In this document: positions 8,067 through 17,193 of the stretch, one piece after another
Numbering within the stretch: the stretch's first letter is position 1
How the letters are laid out: every line of letters begins with the position of its first letter
Assembly: GCA_004297075.1 (NCBI GenBank)
Contig: SCVK01000139.1
Location: 1 to 33,986, forward strand
Length of the DNA stretch: 33,986 nt
Direction: 5' to 3'
From: Chitinophagaceae bacterium
Lineage (GTDB): Bacteria > Bacteroidota > Bacteroidia > Chitinophagales > Chitinophagaceae
The notes under the pieces: model-generated
What the model was told of the DNA's origin: nothing
The model's input: the letters and a program-made list of their open reading frames with translations, nothing else
The model's database searches: none
Position numbers and translations under genes: made by a program

Positions 8067-8813
8067 TCAGGGTTTTATCGCCGACCGGCCCGTATCATCA
8101 ATCCTGTTCAGCAATAATGAAAGATGATGGGCTGCCATATATTCATCTACTGCCTTGCGCGACCCCTTCCAATAGCCATAATCATCAATGATCAATACAC
8201 CCGAACTGATCAGTTTGGGATACAAATGAACCATCTCATGTTTTGTGGATTCATACCAGTCTGTATCCAATCGTAACAAAGCAATCTGACCAGGATCATT
8301 CGCAGGAATGGTTTGCAGCACATCTCCTTCAATATAATGAATGTTGGTTGCAGGATACGCCACCTGGCTGATATTGGCTTTTACTTCAGCAAGATTGGAA
8401 TAAGCCCATACCACACTTTCTTCTTTTACATCGGATTCTTTTTGCAGCATGGAGGCGGCAGTTTCTTCGCTATAGTTTTTATCTTCCTCGGTAGGAGGGG
8501 GCATGCCGGCAAAAGTGTCGTATAAATATAGTTGCCTGTCGGTAACTTGTAATTGACGCAGTGTTTCAGCAATGGCCATCATGCTGCCTCCTTTCCATAC
8601 ACCACATTCTACAAAACTGCCTGGGATATTATTAGAAACAACATATTTTACAGCTTCTATCAATGCAAACAGCCTTTCCGGGCTGGTCATTGTGTAGGGC
8701 CTGACTTTCCGGATAATGTCAATATGAAATGCATCAAAGTCTGGTGGGAAAGCAATGTCTGCCGTCTTTTTCCCGAGCAGCGTATTTATGAAACGGATGG
8801 GTTTGAAAGCCAT
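8067..8813 (-). CDS. TylF/MycF-type SAM-dependent O-methyltransferase
   Basis: This 248-residue protein matches the macrocin-O-methyltransferase (TylF) family. It shows the SAM-binding segment FVECGVWKGGSMMAIAETL (67-85), the acidic LYDTFAGMPPPTEED (97-111), the RLDTDWYEST motif (181-190) and LIIDDYGYWKGSRKAVDEY (207-225), where paired Asp residues form the metal site that activates the acceptor sugar hydroxyl. Family members methylate sugar hydroxyls in antibiotics and in bacterial surface glycans. Given the glycosyltransferase neighbours, sugar methylation of an O-antigen-like or exopolysaccharide chain is the likely job (inference). It lies 7 bp downstream of the GT9 gene on the same strand and is probably co-transcribed with it. 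Confidence 0.88.
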   Translation of the reverse strand: MAFKPIRFINTLLGKKTADIAFPPDFDAFHIDIIRKVRPYTMTSPERLFALIEAVKYVVSNNIPGSFVECGVWKGGSMMAIAETLRQLQVTDRQLYLYDTFAGMPPPTEEDKNYSEETAASMLQKESDVKEESVVWAYSNLAEVKANISQVAYPATNIHYIEGDVLQTIPANDPGQIALLRLDTDWYESTKHEMVHLYPKLISSGVLIIDDYGYWKGSRKAVDEYMAAHHLSLLLNRIDDTGRSAIKP

Positions 8814-8820
8814 AATAGTG

Positions 8821-9963
8821 CTATTGATGATAATGTTGTTTGATTTGTTGTATCAGTTTTTCGGGTAACACATGGCTGTAAGCCTGTTTCACCACGTATT
8901 CGTATTTTTCTTTTACCAGCTGCGGATCACGGATATCTTTTTCAACTTCATCGGGATAAACTGCATAAAAGTTGTCGGCTGTTTCTTTCGGATAAGGAGC
9001 AAAACGCCCGTATTGAGATCCGTTGAAAACACCAAAAACCGTGCATCCCACCGCGGCGGCCAAATGTACGGAACCTGTGTCTACTGATAAAAGGCATTCG
9101 GCATTGTGTAAAACAGACATCAGTTCTGGCAAAGAGGTTTTTGCAGTAAGGTCAACTGCCGGGTGTTGATACCCTGCGAGGAAAGCCGCTGAAAAAACGG
9201 TATCGCCCGGGCCGCCGCAAACCACGGCCGTCCAGCCAAATGTATCATACAGATAATGGGCCGTGGCTATAAAAAATGCTGCTGGCCAGATCCTTGCGGC
9301 ACTTCTGGATCCCGGGAATACAACAAAATAAGGCTTTGGTGAAGTGAAGGAAAGCGCGGGCAGCAGCGTGGTATCGATGCAGGTATTTTTTACAAGGGAT
9401 GATTTGCGGATGATAAATTCTGTAAATAACCGGTTCCGGTAAAATTCGAACAAGGGTTTTTCAGGATGGTCGAAAAGCTCATTATATAATCCTTTATCAT
9501 AACCTGATTGATAAGTTCGTACATTTTCCAGGTTACTGACCATTCCTATATTGAGTGGTGCTTTTGCAGCCTGTACAATGGCATCATCAAATGTTTTATC
9601 GCGCGAGAACTGCAGATTGATGACACAGGAATAATTTTCCCGGTAAATGCTTTGCAGGAAGCGATACCGGTATTGCATATCCCTCTTAAATACAGGTTTC
9701 TGTAGCCAGTAGGTATGGGTAACAGTCCCTTTGTGAAAACAGTCAAAAAGACTTTTCCAGCCACTATTACCGCAGAAATGGATCTCGTGATTGGTAAACC
9801 GGTCTGCCGATATCAATTCATCCAGAAAATTATGCCAGAGCATAAAATCGCCGATTTCATCCGTTTTTACCAGCAGGACCTTTGGGACCGGTTGGGATCT
9901 TTTCCCGAAGCGGGCCATGATACCGATGCAGTCGTATAAAAATCCTTTCATCCGGTTCAACAT
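8821..9963 (-). CDS. Family 9 (heptosyltransferase-like) glycosyltransferase
   Basis: This 380-residue GT-B protein has the N-terminal motif KVLLVKTDEIGDFMLW (28-43), equivalent to the RxxxiGDvil start of heptosyltransferases. Its C-terminal half reads FVVFPGSRSAARIWP (213-227), then VVCGGPGD (247-254), DLTAKTSLPELMSVL (271-285) and SVDTGSVHLAAAVGC (293-307). GT9 enzymes add heptose or related sugars during LPS core and other glycan synthesis, working at the inner face of the cytoplasmic membrane. The sugar here is unknown. An internal ATG (MKGFLY, residue 5) could be the true start. It is the first gene of a two-gene minus-strand unit with the TylF-type methyltransferase. Confidence 0.88.
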   Translation of the reverse strand: MLNRMKGFLYDCIGIMARFGKRSQPVPKVLLVKTDEIGDFMLWHNFLDELISADRFTNHEIHFCGNSGWKSLFDCFHKGTVTHTYWLQKPVFKRDMQYRYRFLQSIYRENYSCVINLQFSRDKTFDDAIVQAAKAPLNIGMVSNLENVRTYQSGYDKGLYNELFDHPEKPLFEFYRNRLFTEFIIRKSSLVKNTCIDTTLLPALSFTSPKPYFVVFPGSRSAARIWPAAFFIATAHYLYDTFGWTAVVCGGPGDTVFSAAFLAGYQHPAVDLTAKTSLPELMSVLHNAECLLSVDTGSVHLAAAVGCTVFGVFNGSQYGRFAPYPKETADNFYAVYPDEVEKDIRDPQLVKEKYEYVVKQAYSHVLPEKLIQQIKQHYHQ

Positions 9964-10009
9964 ATGCTAAAACAATTTAACTTGCCCGGGTAACGATCCT
10001 TCTCCGAGT

Positions 10010-10717
10010 ATGGTTCCAAAAGATTATAACCCGCCTGTTTCGCATCCATTATACTATATCCGTAAAGGGTTATATAACAAAATTAGTCTTTACAGCCGAG
10101 AATTAACCGGCAGACTGATGGATTTCGGATGTGGATCTAAACCATACCAATCGCTTTTTACCAATGTTTCAGCATATGTAGGACTGGATTATGCAGGTGA
10201 GGGACATAGTCATGAAGAGGAAAGTATTGATGTTTATTATGATGGTAAGACCATTCCTTTCGAAAACGAAAGCTTTGATTCGGTGCTTAGCAGCGAAGTT
10301 TTTGAACACCTGTTTGCCTTACAGCAACTGCTGCCGGAGATAGCGAGGGTTACCAAAAAAGGAGGTAAGTTTCTGATCACCTGTCCATTTGTATGGGAAG
10401 AACATGAAATACCTGTTGATTATGCGAGATATACCCGTTTTGCGTTGAAAGACATGCTGGAAGCAAACGGGTTTGAAATAGAAGTAATAGATAAAAACGG
10501 TCATTTTCTGAGTGCCTTACACCAGTTATTTGTTTTATACGTCCATGATTACTGGCTGAACAGGGTCTGGTTCTTTTCGCGTTTTGCATTTTTCCGTAAA
10601 ATTATTCGCCATATAGTGGTACCCATGCTCAATATTTTATTCAGGTTGGTAGAGCCTATTCTGCCCAGATCGGATAAATTATATTTGAATACTGTTGTTT
10701 TAGCCCGGAAAAAATAA
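10010..10717 (+). CDS. Class I SAM-dependent methyltransferase
   Basis: This 235-residue protein has a Methyltransf_11-type core: motif I GRLMDFGCGSKPYQSLF (34-50), an acidic end of strand 2 (AYVGLDYAGEG), the post-motif FDSVLSSEVFEHL and a strand-5 KFLITCPFVWEEHE. The C-terminal part has hydrophobic stretches (LHQLFVLYVHDYWLNRVWFFSRFAFF) that may sit on the membrane. The substrate is unknown; the setting suggests modification of a glycan or lipid-linked intermediate. The TAA stop overlaps the ATG of the next gene by one base (TAATG), so the two are probably translationally coupled. Confidence 0.85.
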   Translation: MVPKDYNPPVSHPLYYIRKGLYNKISLYSRELTGRLMDFGCGSKPYQSLFTNVSAYVGLDYAGEGHSHEEESIDVYYDGKTIPFENESFDSVLSSEVFEHLFALQQLLPEIARVTKKGGKFLITCPFVWEEHEIPVDYARYTRFALKDMLEANGFEIEVIDKNGHFLSALHQLFVLYVHDYWLNRVWFFSRFAFFRKIIRHIVVPMLNILFRLVEPILPRSDKLYLNTVVLARKK

Positions 10718-11694
10718 TGAAAAAGATTCTATATACCGTTTGTTCAGCCAATCACCTGGCCCATTGTAAAACAATGGTGAATTCATTCATGGAGTGTAAC
10801 AACGGGTATGAGATTGTGATAGGCCTGGTTGATAAAACGGATAACAGGTTTTCAGAAAAAGAATTTCTGCCCTGCCATCTGGTAGAGATAGCATCGATGG
10901 GAATTCCTGATTTTGAAGAGCTATTGTATCGTTACACCGTTATTGAGCTGAATTGTGCGATGAAAGTTTTTGTGGCTGAGTATATCTTCCGGCAATACAA
11001 CCCTGATATACTCATGTACCTTGATTCGGATATGTGGGTAAAGAACAGTATCGGTGAGCTGGAAGCAAAACTTGCGGCACATCCGATTCTGCTTACACCA
11101 CATTTTACCGTTCCTTTACCTGATAATGAAGCCAGGCCTTTGGAACGCGACCTGTTGCGCTCGGGTATTTACAATGCAGGTTTTATGGCATTCAGGCGTT
11201 GTGAAACCGTAACCCGCTTTCTGCAATGGTGGAGCGGACATATGCGCGGCGAATGCTATTATAATTTTGCAGAAGGCATGGGGGTAGACCAGATCTGGTT
11301 AAACCTGGTTCCTCTTTTATTTGAAGAAACAGGGATTGTCAGGCACCCCGGAGCCAATGTGGCTTACTGGAACCTGCATGAGCGGTCATTATCAGTGGTA
11401 AATGATACTGTCATGGTCAACGGCATTCATCCGTTGTTGTTTCTGCATATCAGTGGCTACCGGTTTAATGAACCCGAAAAATTATCCCGCCACCAAACAC
11501 GTTTTATACTGGATGATCAGCCCTTACTGAAAGAGCTGCTTGCCAGATACAGGGAGCTGGTTATACGTAACGGGTATGATACATTCAGTTCCATGCCCTG
11601 CCTGTACGCAAAGCCGGTTAAGAAATCAACCGGGTTAATGAAAACGGTTAATCAGTTACTAAAACCGCTGGGGATAAAACTAAGTGGCGTTTAA
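10717..11694 (+). CDS. GT-A glycosyltransferase (family 8-like)
   Basis: This 325-residue protein has a GT8-like layout. It starts KKILYTVCSANHLAHCKTMVNSF, has a DxD metal/nucleotide-sugar motif in LMYLDSDMWVKN (Asp103/Asp105), then SGIYNAGFMAFRRCE, GMGVDQIWLNLV and LFLHISGY, which correspond in order to the acceptor and catalytic motifs of such enzymes. The exact family assignment is inferred from motif order, and the sugar is unknown. Coupled to the preceding methyltransferase (TAATG overlap), the pair probably extends and modifies one glycan. Its 3' end overlaps the convergent methyltransferase gene by 4 bp. Confidence 0.82.
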   Translation: MKKILYTVCSANHLAHCKTMVNSFMECNNGYEIVIGLVDKTDNRFSEKEFLPCHLVEIASMGIPDFEELLYRYTVIELNCAMKVFVAEYIFRQYNPDILMYLDSDMWVKNSIGELEAKLAAHPILLTPHFTVPLPDNEARPLERDLLRSGIYNAGFMAFRRCETVTRFLQWWSGHMRGECYYNFAEGMGVDQIWLNLVPLLFEETGIVRHPGANVAYWNLHERSLSVVNDTVMVNGIHPLLFLHISGYRFNEPEKLSRHQTRFILDDQPLLKELLARYRELVIRNGYDTFSSMPCLYAKPVKKSTGLMKTVNQLLKPLGIKLSGV

Positions 11695-12287
11695 GCAGCT
11701 GTTTTGTGGATCTTTAATACCATTACCACATTATAATCAATTTCACAGTTATTACTGAATAAGGTATCGTATTGTATGTTGCCCAGTTCCTTCAGACATT
11801 GCAGCATATACGCATAACCCATGTCAGGATGAACATGGTACGGATTCATGGGTATGCCCAGCTCACGACAATACACTTCATACTTAGGCTGGTCAGGAAA
11901 TACGAGTATTAAGGTTCCTTCATTTTTCAGGATGCGGATAAACTTACGCAGCGCATCTTTGGTGTCTACAAAATCCTCTATCAGGTGACTGGTATATACG
12001 TAATCATACGTGTTATCCGGTACAGGAATCTCGTTATGAATCACATCGCAGGGAATATCCACTTTATCTTTTCCGGTATTGGTATAGGGCTGTTCAAAAT
12101 CAATGCCGTCGCAATTTACTTTCATGATCTTGTCGCCGCCAAAACCAATATCGCATCCTTTGCCAATACAATACGGAGCCACCCAATGCCGCACTTTTGC
12201 TGTTTCAGAATTACTCCGGAATTTGATCCCGAACCACCTGCTCAGGGTACCTTTCACTTTTCTGTTCCATAGTGTTTGTAAGTGCAT
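11691..12287 (-). CDS. Class I SAM-dependent methyltransferase domain protein
   Basis: This 198-residue protein has a methyltransferase core with motif I in unusual form (GKGCDIGFGGDKIMKVNCDGID, 43-63 region, CDIGFGGD in place of DxGxGxG), the segment YDYVYTSHLIEDFVDTKDALR and strand LILVFPDQPKYE. Such short proteins are common in Bacteroidota glycan loci. No substrate can be assigned. It is the last gene of the minus-strand unit formed by the YfhO, GT4 and GT2 genes, 12 bp after the GT2 stop. Confidence 0.8.
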   Translation of the reverse strand: MHLQTLWNRKVKGTLSRWFGIKFRSNSETAKVRHWVAPYCIGKGCDIGFGGDKIMKVNCDGIDFEQPYTNTGKDKVDIPCDVIHNEIPVPDNTYDYVYTSHLIEDFVDTKDALRKFIRILKNEGTLILVFPDQPKYEVYCRELGIPMNPYHVHPDMGYAYMLQCLKELGNIQYDTLFSNNCEIDYNVVMVLKIHKTAA

Positions 12288-12299
12288 AATCTGACTTTA

Positions 12300-13217
12300 T
12301 CAATGATTCAATAAACCTTTTAGTGCATCTATCCGGAAACGGATCACCGGTAATGCTTTGGCAGGTTTTCCCTGCAATGTATAATATAATCCAAGTATAA
12401 AGGAGGCCCCCAACTTAAAAAGGTACTCTATAATTTTTTTGTAGAAGATCCATTTTCCTTTCTGCAGCGTGCGAACGCGTTCGCCCCGGCCAATACCACT
12501 GGCTACCCGGTACATGTATTCGCGGGTCAGTTTACTCGTTTCCACCACATGCTGTACCCGGATGGCCGGATCATAATAGATCGTACGGCCCAGGGCTTTC
12601 AGACGGAAGAAAAAATCCTTTCCCTCACCGCCAATCCGAAGGGTGCCAACAACACCCGGTAAAGCCTGGTTAAACCCCCCGATCTGGTCAAAATCAGCTT
12701 TACGGATGATCATGTTCGATTCCAGCGGGTATTTATTGGGAGCAAAAACGGCTACTTCATTACTGTAATGAAAATGTCCCACCAAAGAAGATACAAAATG
12801 GCTCATCCATTCGGGTTCGCCGGGAATATAGCGGGGAATGATGCGGCCGCCCAATCCACCGGCATCCGGATGGGTCTCAAAAAAACGGACGATCCTTTCC
12901 AGGTAGTCGGTATCGGCAATGGCATCATCGTCCATAAAACAAAGCAGGGGCGACCTGGCTTTGGCAGCACCACTATTTCTCGCAAAAGAAGCGCCCTGGC
13001 GCGATTCATTGAAATAGGCGTAATGGGCATCTGTATGGGCTGCTATAAAGTTCTCACATACCTGCTGCGTATTATCGGTTGAATTGTTATTTACCACGAT
13101 CACTTCATAGGCTTCTTTGGCCAGTGTCTGGTGATAGAGGCTTTCCATCGCATCCCTGATATATATACCACGGTTATAGGTACAGATAACAACGGTTATT
13201 TTCAATGGCTCACTCAT
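12300..13217 (-). CDS. Family 2 glycosyltransferase
   Basis: This 305-residue GT-A enzyme has a textbook start: ITVVICTYNRGIYIRDAMESL, then VIVVNNNSTDNTQ (39-51), NESRQGASFARNSGA and the metal-site motif LLCFMDDDAIADTDYLE (Asp96-98). An FFFRLKALGRTIYYDPAIRVQHVV segment is typical of rhamnosyl/galactosyl-type GT2 proteins. The C-terminus has a hydrophobic stretch (LFKLGASFILGLYYTL) that may associate with the membrane. The ATGA overlap with the upstream GT4 gene (13214-13217) shows translational coupling. Donor and acceptor are unknown. Confidence 0.9.
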   Translation of the reverse strand: MSEPLKITVVICTYNRGIYIRDAMESLYHQTLAKEAYEVIVVNNNSTDNTQQVCENFIAAHTDAHYAYFNESRQGASFARNSGAAKARSPLLCFMDDDAIADTDYLERIVRFFETHPDAGGLGGRIIPRYIPGEPEWMSHFVSSLVGHFHYSNEVAVFAPNKYPLESNMIIRKADFDQIGGFNQALPGVVGTLRIGGEGKDFFFRLKALGRTIYYDPAIRVQHVVETSKLTREYMYRVASGIGRGERVRTLQKGKWIFYKKIIEYLFKLGASFILGLYYTLQGKPAKALPVIRFRIDALKGLLNH

Positions 13218-14344
13218 ACAGTTTGCAAAGATAACAGGGCTTTCTGTACAATATGGTCCCAGTTAAAGAATTGGTAGAAACTCTCTGGTAAAGGGGGAGG
13301 GGTATGATCGGCCTGCTCAAACAAGGCACGCACAAAAGCGGGCCAGTTATAATCGTCAACCAGGCGGAGTGTATCACCCGTCAGGGAAATGTTAACACCT
13401 CTTGCCCCACTACGGGTAGAAACAGCCGCCAGGTCCTGCGCCAACGCATCCACCAGTTTGATTTTGATGCCGCTGCCAAGGGTAACCGGGTTCATAAAAC
13501 AATCGCTGCCATTCAGGTACAGGTTGATATCAGGCACAAAATCCTTGAAAATAATACCGGGTGTATTGTGTAATACTTTTTTCCAGGCAGCTGTAGTATG
13601 ACTGCCGCAGATAAAGATCCGGAAGGGGATATGGGTAGCCTGCATCAAGGGCAGTAATTCACTGATGATGATACGCAGTGCATCGGTATTGGGCAGGTAA
13701 TCCAGTGTGCCGCTGAACAGGAACAGGCGGGTGTTTGCCGGCAGCTGATTCTCTTTCAGCAGGCGGATCCTTGCCTGCAGTCTGATGACTTCGGGTAAAG
13801 GCCCCGGGATATCAGTTCCATAACTGATCACGGTGCATTTTTCTTCTACCAACTGCCAGTGATCGATGGCCCATTGCCTGTCTTCTTCGGTGATAAAGAA
13901 ACTCAGGTCTGCCTGTCGATGCACCTGCTTTTCGTACCACTGGTACAGGGGCCACCAGGGTTTCTGCATATCCCTGAATCGGTGTGCCTCAATATTATGC
14001 GATCGGATCACAAAGGGTTTTTGCGTGAGCCAGCGCAACAGAATACCCAGCCAGCCAAGATAAGAATGTTCAATACAAACAAGATCTATCTGCTCGGTTT
14101 TGATAACCTTACGTAAGCGGAAAAGGTTCAGCAGGTTAACCGGCCCTTTTTTATGATGGTACATAATCGGATAGGAAGCCTGTTGCCAGTCATCCGTTGC
14201 CGGTGGGTTGTCTTTGTGAACCACCAGCACCACCCTTGTTAATGTTGCGAGGTGCCGGTAAAAAGACACCACACATTTCTGGCCACCCATCTGTGCAGGG
14301 AACACTTTATAAGAAACAATGCCCAGTACCGATGGCTGCTGCAT
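13214..14344 (-). CDS. Family 4-like GT-B glycosyltransferase
   Basis: This 376-residue GT-B protein has an N-terminal Rossmann domain with a glycine-rich loop (FPAQMGGQKCVVSFY) and an acceptor-side FVIRSHNIEAHRFR. In the C-terminal donor domain it has RLFLFSGTLDYLPNTDAL, RIFICGSHTTAAW, DFVPDINLYLNGSDCFMNP and SGIKIKLVDALA. The last segment corresponds to the GT4 E/GxGxKxKxxEALA donor-binding motif, with Asp replacing the usual Glu. The donor sugar is unknown. It starts one base after the YfhO stop codon and overlaps the GT2 gene by ATGA, so the three are surely one operon. Confidence 0.88.
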   Translation of the reverse strand: MQQPSVLGIVSYKVFPAQMGGQKCVVSFYRHLATLTRVVLVVHKDNPPATDDWQQASYPIMYHHKKGPVNLLNLFRLRKVIKTEQIDLVCIEHSYLGWLGILLRWLTQKPFVIRSHNIEAHRFRDMQKPWWPLYQWYEKQVHRQADLSFFITEEDRQWAIDHWQLVEEKCTVISYGTDIPGPLPEVIRLQARIRLLKENQLPANTRLFLFSGTLDYLPNTDALRIIISELLPLMQATHIPFRIFICGSHTTAAWKKVLHNTPGIIFKDFVPDINLYLNGSDCFMNPVTLGSGIKIKLVDALAQDLAAVSTRSGARGVNISLTGDTLRLVDDYNWPAFVRALFEQADHTPPPLPESFYQFFNWDHIVQKALLSLQTV

Positions 14345-14345
14345 A

Positions 14346-16853
14346 TCAGGCCTGAGTTTCTTTGGGTTTCCGCAGCGTTAATACGATGGCCCCGATCAGC
14401 ATCAGCCATATAAAGGCAGAGGCCCCGATAGCAGCACGATTGCTATTGTAAAAGGAAGCGGGTTTAAATTCGAACTGGATCCTGTGATTACCGGCCGGAA
14501 CCTGCAACCCACGCAGTACATAGTTGGTACGGACAATGGGTGTTTCTTTACCATCAATGGTAGCTACCCAGCCTGCATCATAATAGATCTCACTGAACAC
14601 GGCAAATTCTGTGTTCTTTGACGAAGATTCATATTCAATGATATCATTGTCGTTGTATAATAGTTTGATATAGGCACTACTGTCTTTAACCGCATTTGCC
14701 ACCAGGTTTTTCTTATCGGCTTCATCCAGGATCGCCGTGTCTTTCGGATTGAAATTACTCAGGGCCTTCATCACTTCTGCCGGGCCTTTTTTGGTATCGA
14801 TGGTATGTACAAACCAGGCGGCACCCAGTGCTTCCGGATTTTCCTGGGCCATCAGTTGCTGGCCGTTCTGCTGTCCGGACGTGATGATGTATTTGGTATT
14901 CAGCATATCCAGTACCGGCAAACAATTGGGGAAATTATAAAGTTGTTTTTCGATCAGGTCCTGGTAAATGCTCAGTTTGGCCGGGTGATAACCGCCGATA
15001 GAATGATGGAAATAAGCGGTTAATGGCCCTCCGTTAAAAGCGGCCGTTATACCTTGTGATACATCCAGTACACGGTAATAACCGGTGTCTTTGGCGATTT
15101 GTATGTCAACAGCAGAGGGTTTAAACCGGTCTTCTGAATCAGCGGCATCCTGGTAATTATCTCCATTCAGGTATTTGGTATCGATGGCCATCACATCTAT
15201 AAAGGCAAACAATCCTACCGCCAGAGTAACAGCCAGTGCATTCAGTTTTCTTTTCAGGAACAGTAAGATGGCCAGACCAGCTACAAGTATGAATAAAAAA
15301 GAGCGTAACAGATCGCCCATAAACAGGCTTTGCCTGTCTGCCTTTAACCCATTCAGGAAGGAGCGGATCGGTGTTTCGATAGCTGCTTTCTGTTGCGCAT
15401 CGGTAATGGTGCTGATATTCTGTAACAGCATTCTGTCTGGCTCACTGGTAAAATCTGCTGTGAAATACACCAGTAAGGCTATTGCAAAAACAGCAGCAAC
15501 GGCGAGTAATCCTTTTTTATACAGCTCAAAGATAGACTCGCGGTTCTCTCTGCTCAGGATATGGTTTAACGACATTACAGACATCATACTCAACAACAGG
15601 GTAGGAATCACGAGAATCATACTCGGCGCCCGGAACTTATCGTAAAAAGGCAGGTACTTGAGTACTATAGTATTAAATCCTTCGAGGTATTTCCCGGAGC
15701 TGAGTAAAAAAGTAAATACACAGGCGGTAAGGATCCACCACTTGTGTTTACCATCCAGCATTACAAAACCGAGAATGGCGAGAAAACAAACAATGGCGCC
15801 GAGATAGGGTGGTCCCGCAGTACCGCCGGCTCCGTCAATGCCACCCCAGTAAAACTGCAGAAATCCCTGGATCTGCTGCCCGAGTTGCTGCGGCATCTGT
15901 TGCAAAGCTTCGATGGCTTTGGATTTGTCTTCGGCCACTTCCAGCTTACGGCTGCTGCCGCCATAAGCCCGTGGAAACATCATTACCAAGGGTTCCGTTT
16001 TGTACATGCTGTAGCTGAGTGCGTAATCTTTACTCAGCCCGGTTTTGGTAACGGTAGATTTTTCATCGCCCAGCTGGCTGCCGCCGCGGATGGTTCTTTT
16101 GGAATATTCGTAGGTAGTGAATAAAGTAACCGCATTTACCATGATACCGAGCATGGCTGCAAAAATGACCAGGCTGGCAGAAGCAAATAATTGTTTGAAA
16201 TTCTTTTCCCTGATCCAGTGAATACCAAAGCTGATACTCATAATCAAAGCTATCAGTGCGGCATAATATGTAATCTGCAGGTGATTGGCAGAGATCAGTA
16301 ATCCAGTAAACAAGGCAGTAAGCGTTGTGCCCCAGAGATATTTTTTATGATATAATAAAAGTAATGAACCGATAAAGGCAGGCAAATACGCAATGGCTTG
16401 CATTTTGGTATCATGCCCTTCTGCAATAATAATTGGGTTATATGTGGCGTAAGCATAGGATAATGCACCAAACAAACTAATATAAGGGTTAACGCGTAAC
16501 ACCAGGCTAAGAAAATAAAAACAAACACAGGCAAGAAAGAAAAAGCTGACCGGTTTGGGCAGGTTCAGCGTTAATACATTGGCCGCATACACGATAGAAA
16601 CCGGATTGCTACCCACACTGGTAATCTGGAAGGTGGGCATGCCGCTGAACTGGCCATTGGTCCATAAGGGGAACACGCCATGTTTTTCCTTGTATTCAAA
16701 TGAATTCTGGGCAGAAGCCTTCCACAGGGAAACATCCGATTGATGCAATTCTTTGCCCTGGAGAATGGGTTTGCAGTATACCAGTGCCACTACCACAAAA
16801 ACTACTACAGCTATAACATGTGGCAACAGATCTTTCCATTGAAATTTTTTCAT
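14346..16853 (-). CDS. YfhO-family multi-pass membrane protein
   Basis: This 835-residue integral membrane protein has an N-terminal anchor (HVIAVVVFVVVALVYC), a periplasmic loop with KELHQSDVSLWKASAQNSFEYKEKHGVFPLWTNGQFSGMPTF, a run of further membrane segments to about residue 560, a large exported domain and a final C-terminal helix (AAIGASAFIWLMLIGAIVLTL). This matches the bacterial YfhO family (PF09586-type), GT-C-like proteins. The characterised Bacillus relative takes part in glycosylating a cell-surface polymer with undecaprenyl-phosphate sugars. In this setting a role in moving or adding a lipid-linked sugar at the outer face of the inner membrane is plausible (inference). It heads a YfhO-GT4-GT2-methyltransferase operon. 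Confidence 0.88.
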   Translation of the reverse strand: MKKFQWKDLLPHVIAVVVFVVVALVYCKPILQGKELHQSDVSLWKASAQNSFEYKEKHGVFPLWTNGQFSGMPTFQITSVGSNPVSIVYAANVLTLNLPKPVSFFFLACVCFYFLSLVLRVNPYISLFGALSYAYATYNPIIIAEGHDTKMQAIAYLPAFIGSLLLLYHKKYLWGTTLTALFTGLLISANHLQITYYAALIALIMSISFGIHWIREKNFKQLFASASLVIFAAMLGIMVNAVTLFTTYEYSKRTIRGGSQLGDEKSTVTKTGLSKDYALSYSMYKTEPLVMMFPRAYGGSSRKLEVAEDKSKAIEALQQMPQQLGQQIQGFLQFYWGGIDGAGGTAGPPYLGAIVCFLAILGFVMLDGKHKWWILTACVFTFLLSSGKYLEGFNTIVLKYLPFYDKFRAPSMILVIPTLLLSMMSVMSLNHILSRENRESIFELYKKGLLAVAAVFAIALLVYFTADFTSEPDRMLLQNISTITDAQQKAAIETPIRSFLNGLKADRQSLFMGDLLRSFLFILVAGLAILLFLKRKLNALAVTLAVGLFAFIDVMAIDTKYLNGDNYQDAADSEDRFKPSAVDIQIAKDTGYYRVLDVSQGITAAFNGGPLTAYFHHSIGGYHPAKLSIYQDLIEKQLYNFPNCLPVLDMLNTKYIITSGQQNGQQLMAQENPEALGAAWFVHTIDTKKGPAEVMKALSNFNPKDTAILDEADKKNLVANAVKDSSAYIKLLYNDNDIIEYESSSKNTEFAVFSEIYYDAGWVATIDGKETPIVRTNYVLRGLQVPAGNHRIQFEFKPASFYNSNRAAIGASAFIWLMLIGAIVLTLRKPKETQA

Positions 16854-16905
16854 TGTTTCCGGCTTAAGTGCAGCAAATTAATGGTATTTTGAACGAAATT
16901 TTTTA

Positions 16906-17193
16906 ATGAAGGGGCTTTTATTTTTAGCAAGACTGGCATTGATCTGCAATGCGCTCTTCCTGTTCTGTCTGGTGATGCAGCGGGTAACAGATATCATCCC
17001 GCCCGGTAGTATCAAAAGTACGATCATTGTGCTGGGGTGGTTCCTGGCACCTTTTATCAATATGGCTGTAAATGTATGGCTGGTATCCCGAAAGATTTTG
17101 GGTAAAAACCAGAACATTCCCGGTTGGCTGGCTGTTACCAACCTGTTATTCCTGCTGCTACAGTTTTTTGTTTATTTCATACTTCCCGCATGA
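16906..17193 (+). CDS. Small three-helix membrane protein, unknown function
   Basis: This 95-residue, very hydrophobic protein has three probable transmembrane segments (about 5-25, 38-60 and 73-95) and a short basic loop (SRKILGKNQN) between the second and third. I do not recognise a family. It is likely real: its stop codon overlaps the start of the queuosine-precursor transporter gene (ATGA at 17190-17193), and the 52-bp gap from the divergent YfhO start leaves room for a promoter (TATTTTG-like at about 16891). It could be a small partner of the transporter (inference). Confidence 0.7.
   Translation: MKGLLFLARLALICNALFLFCLVMQRVTDIIPPGSIKSTIIVLGWFLAPFINMAVNVWLVSRKILGKNQNIPGWLAVTNLLFLLLQFFVYFILPA

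Noticed and set aside
15175-15645. 156-codon open frame opposite the YfhO-type gene
   Set aside because: Lies fully within a strongly supported gene and has no recognisable pattern.
17124-17189. Upstream in-frame ATG extending the queuosine-precursor transporter by 22 residues
   Set aside because: The added residues are a frame-shifted reading of the 95-residue gene, and the ATGA overlap at 17190 gives the expected family N-terminus.
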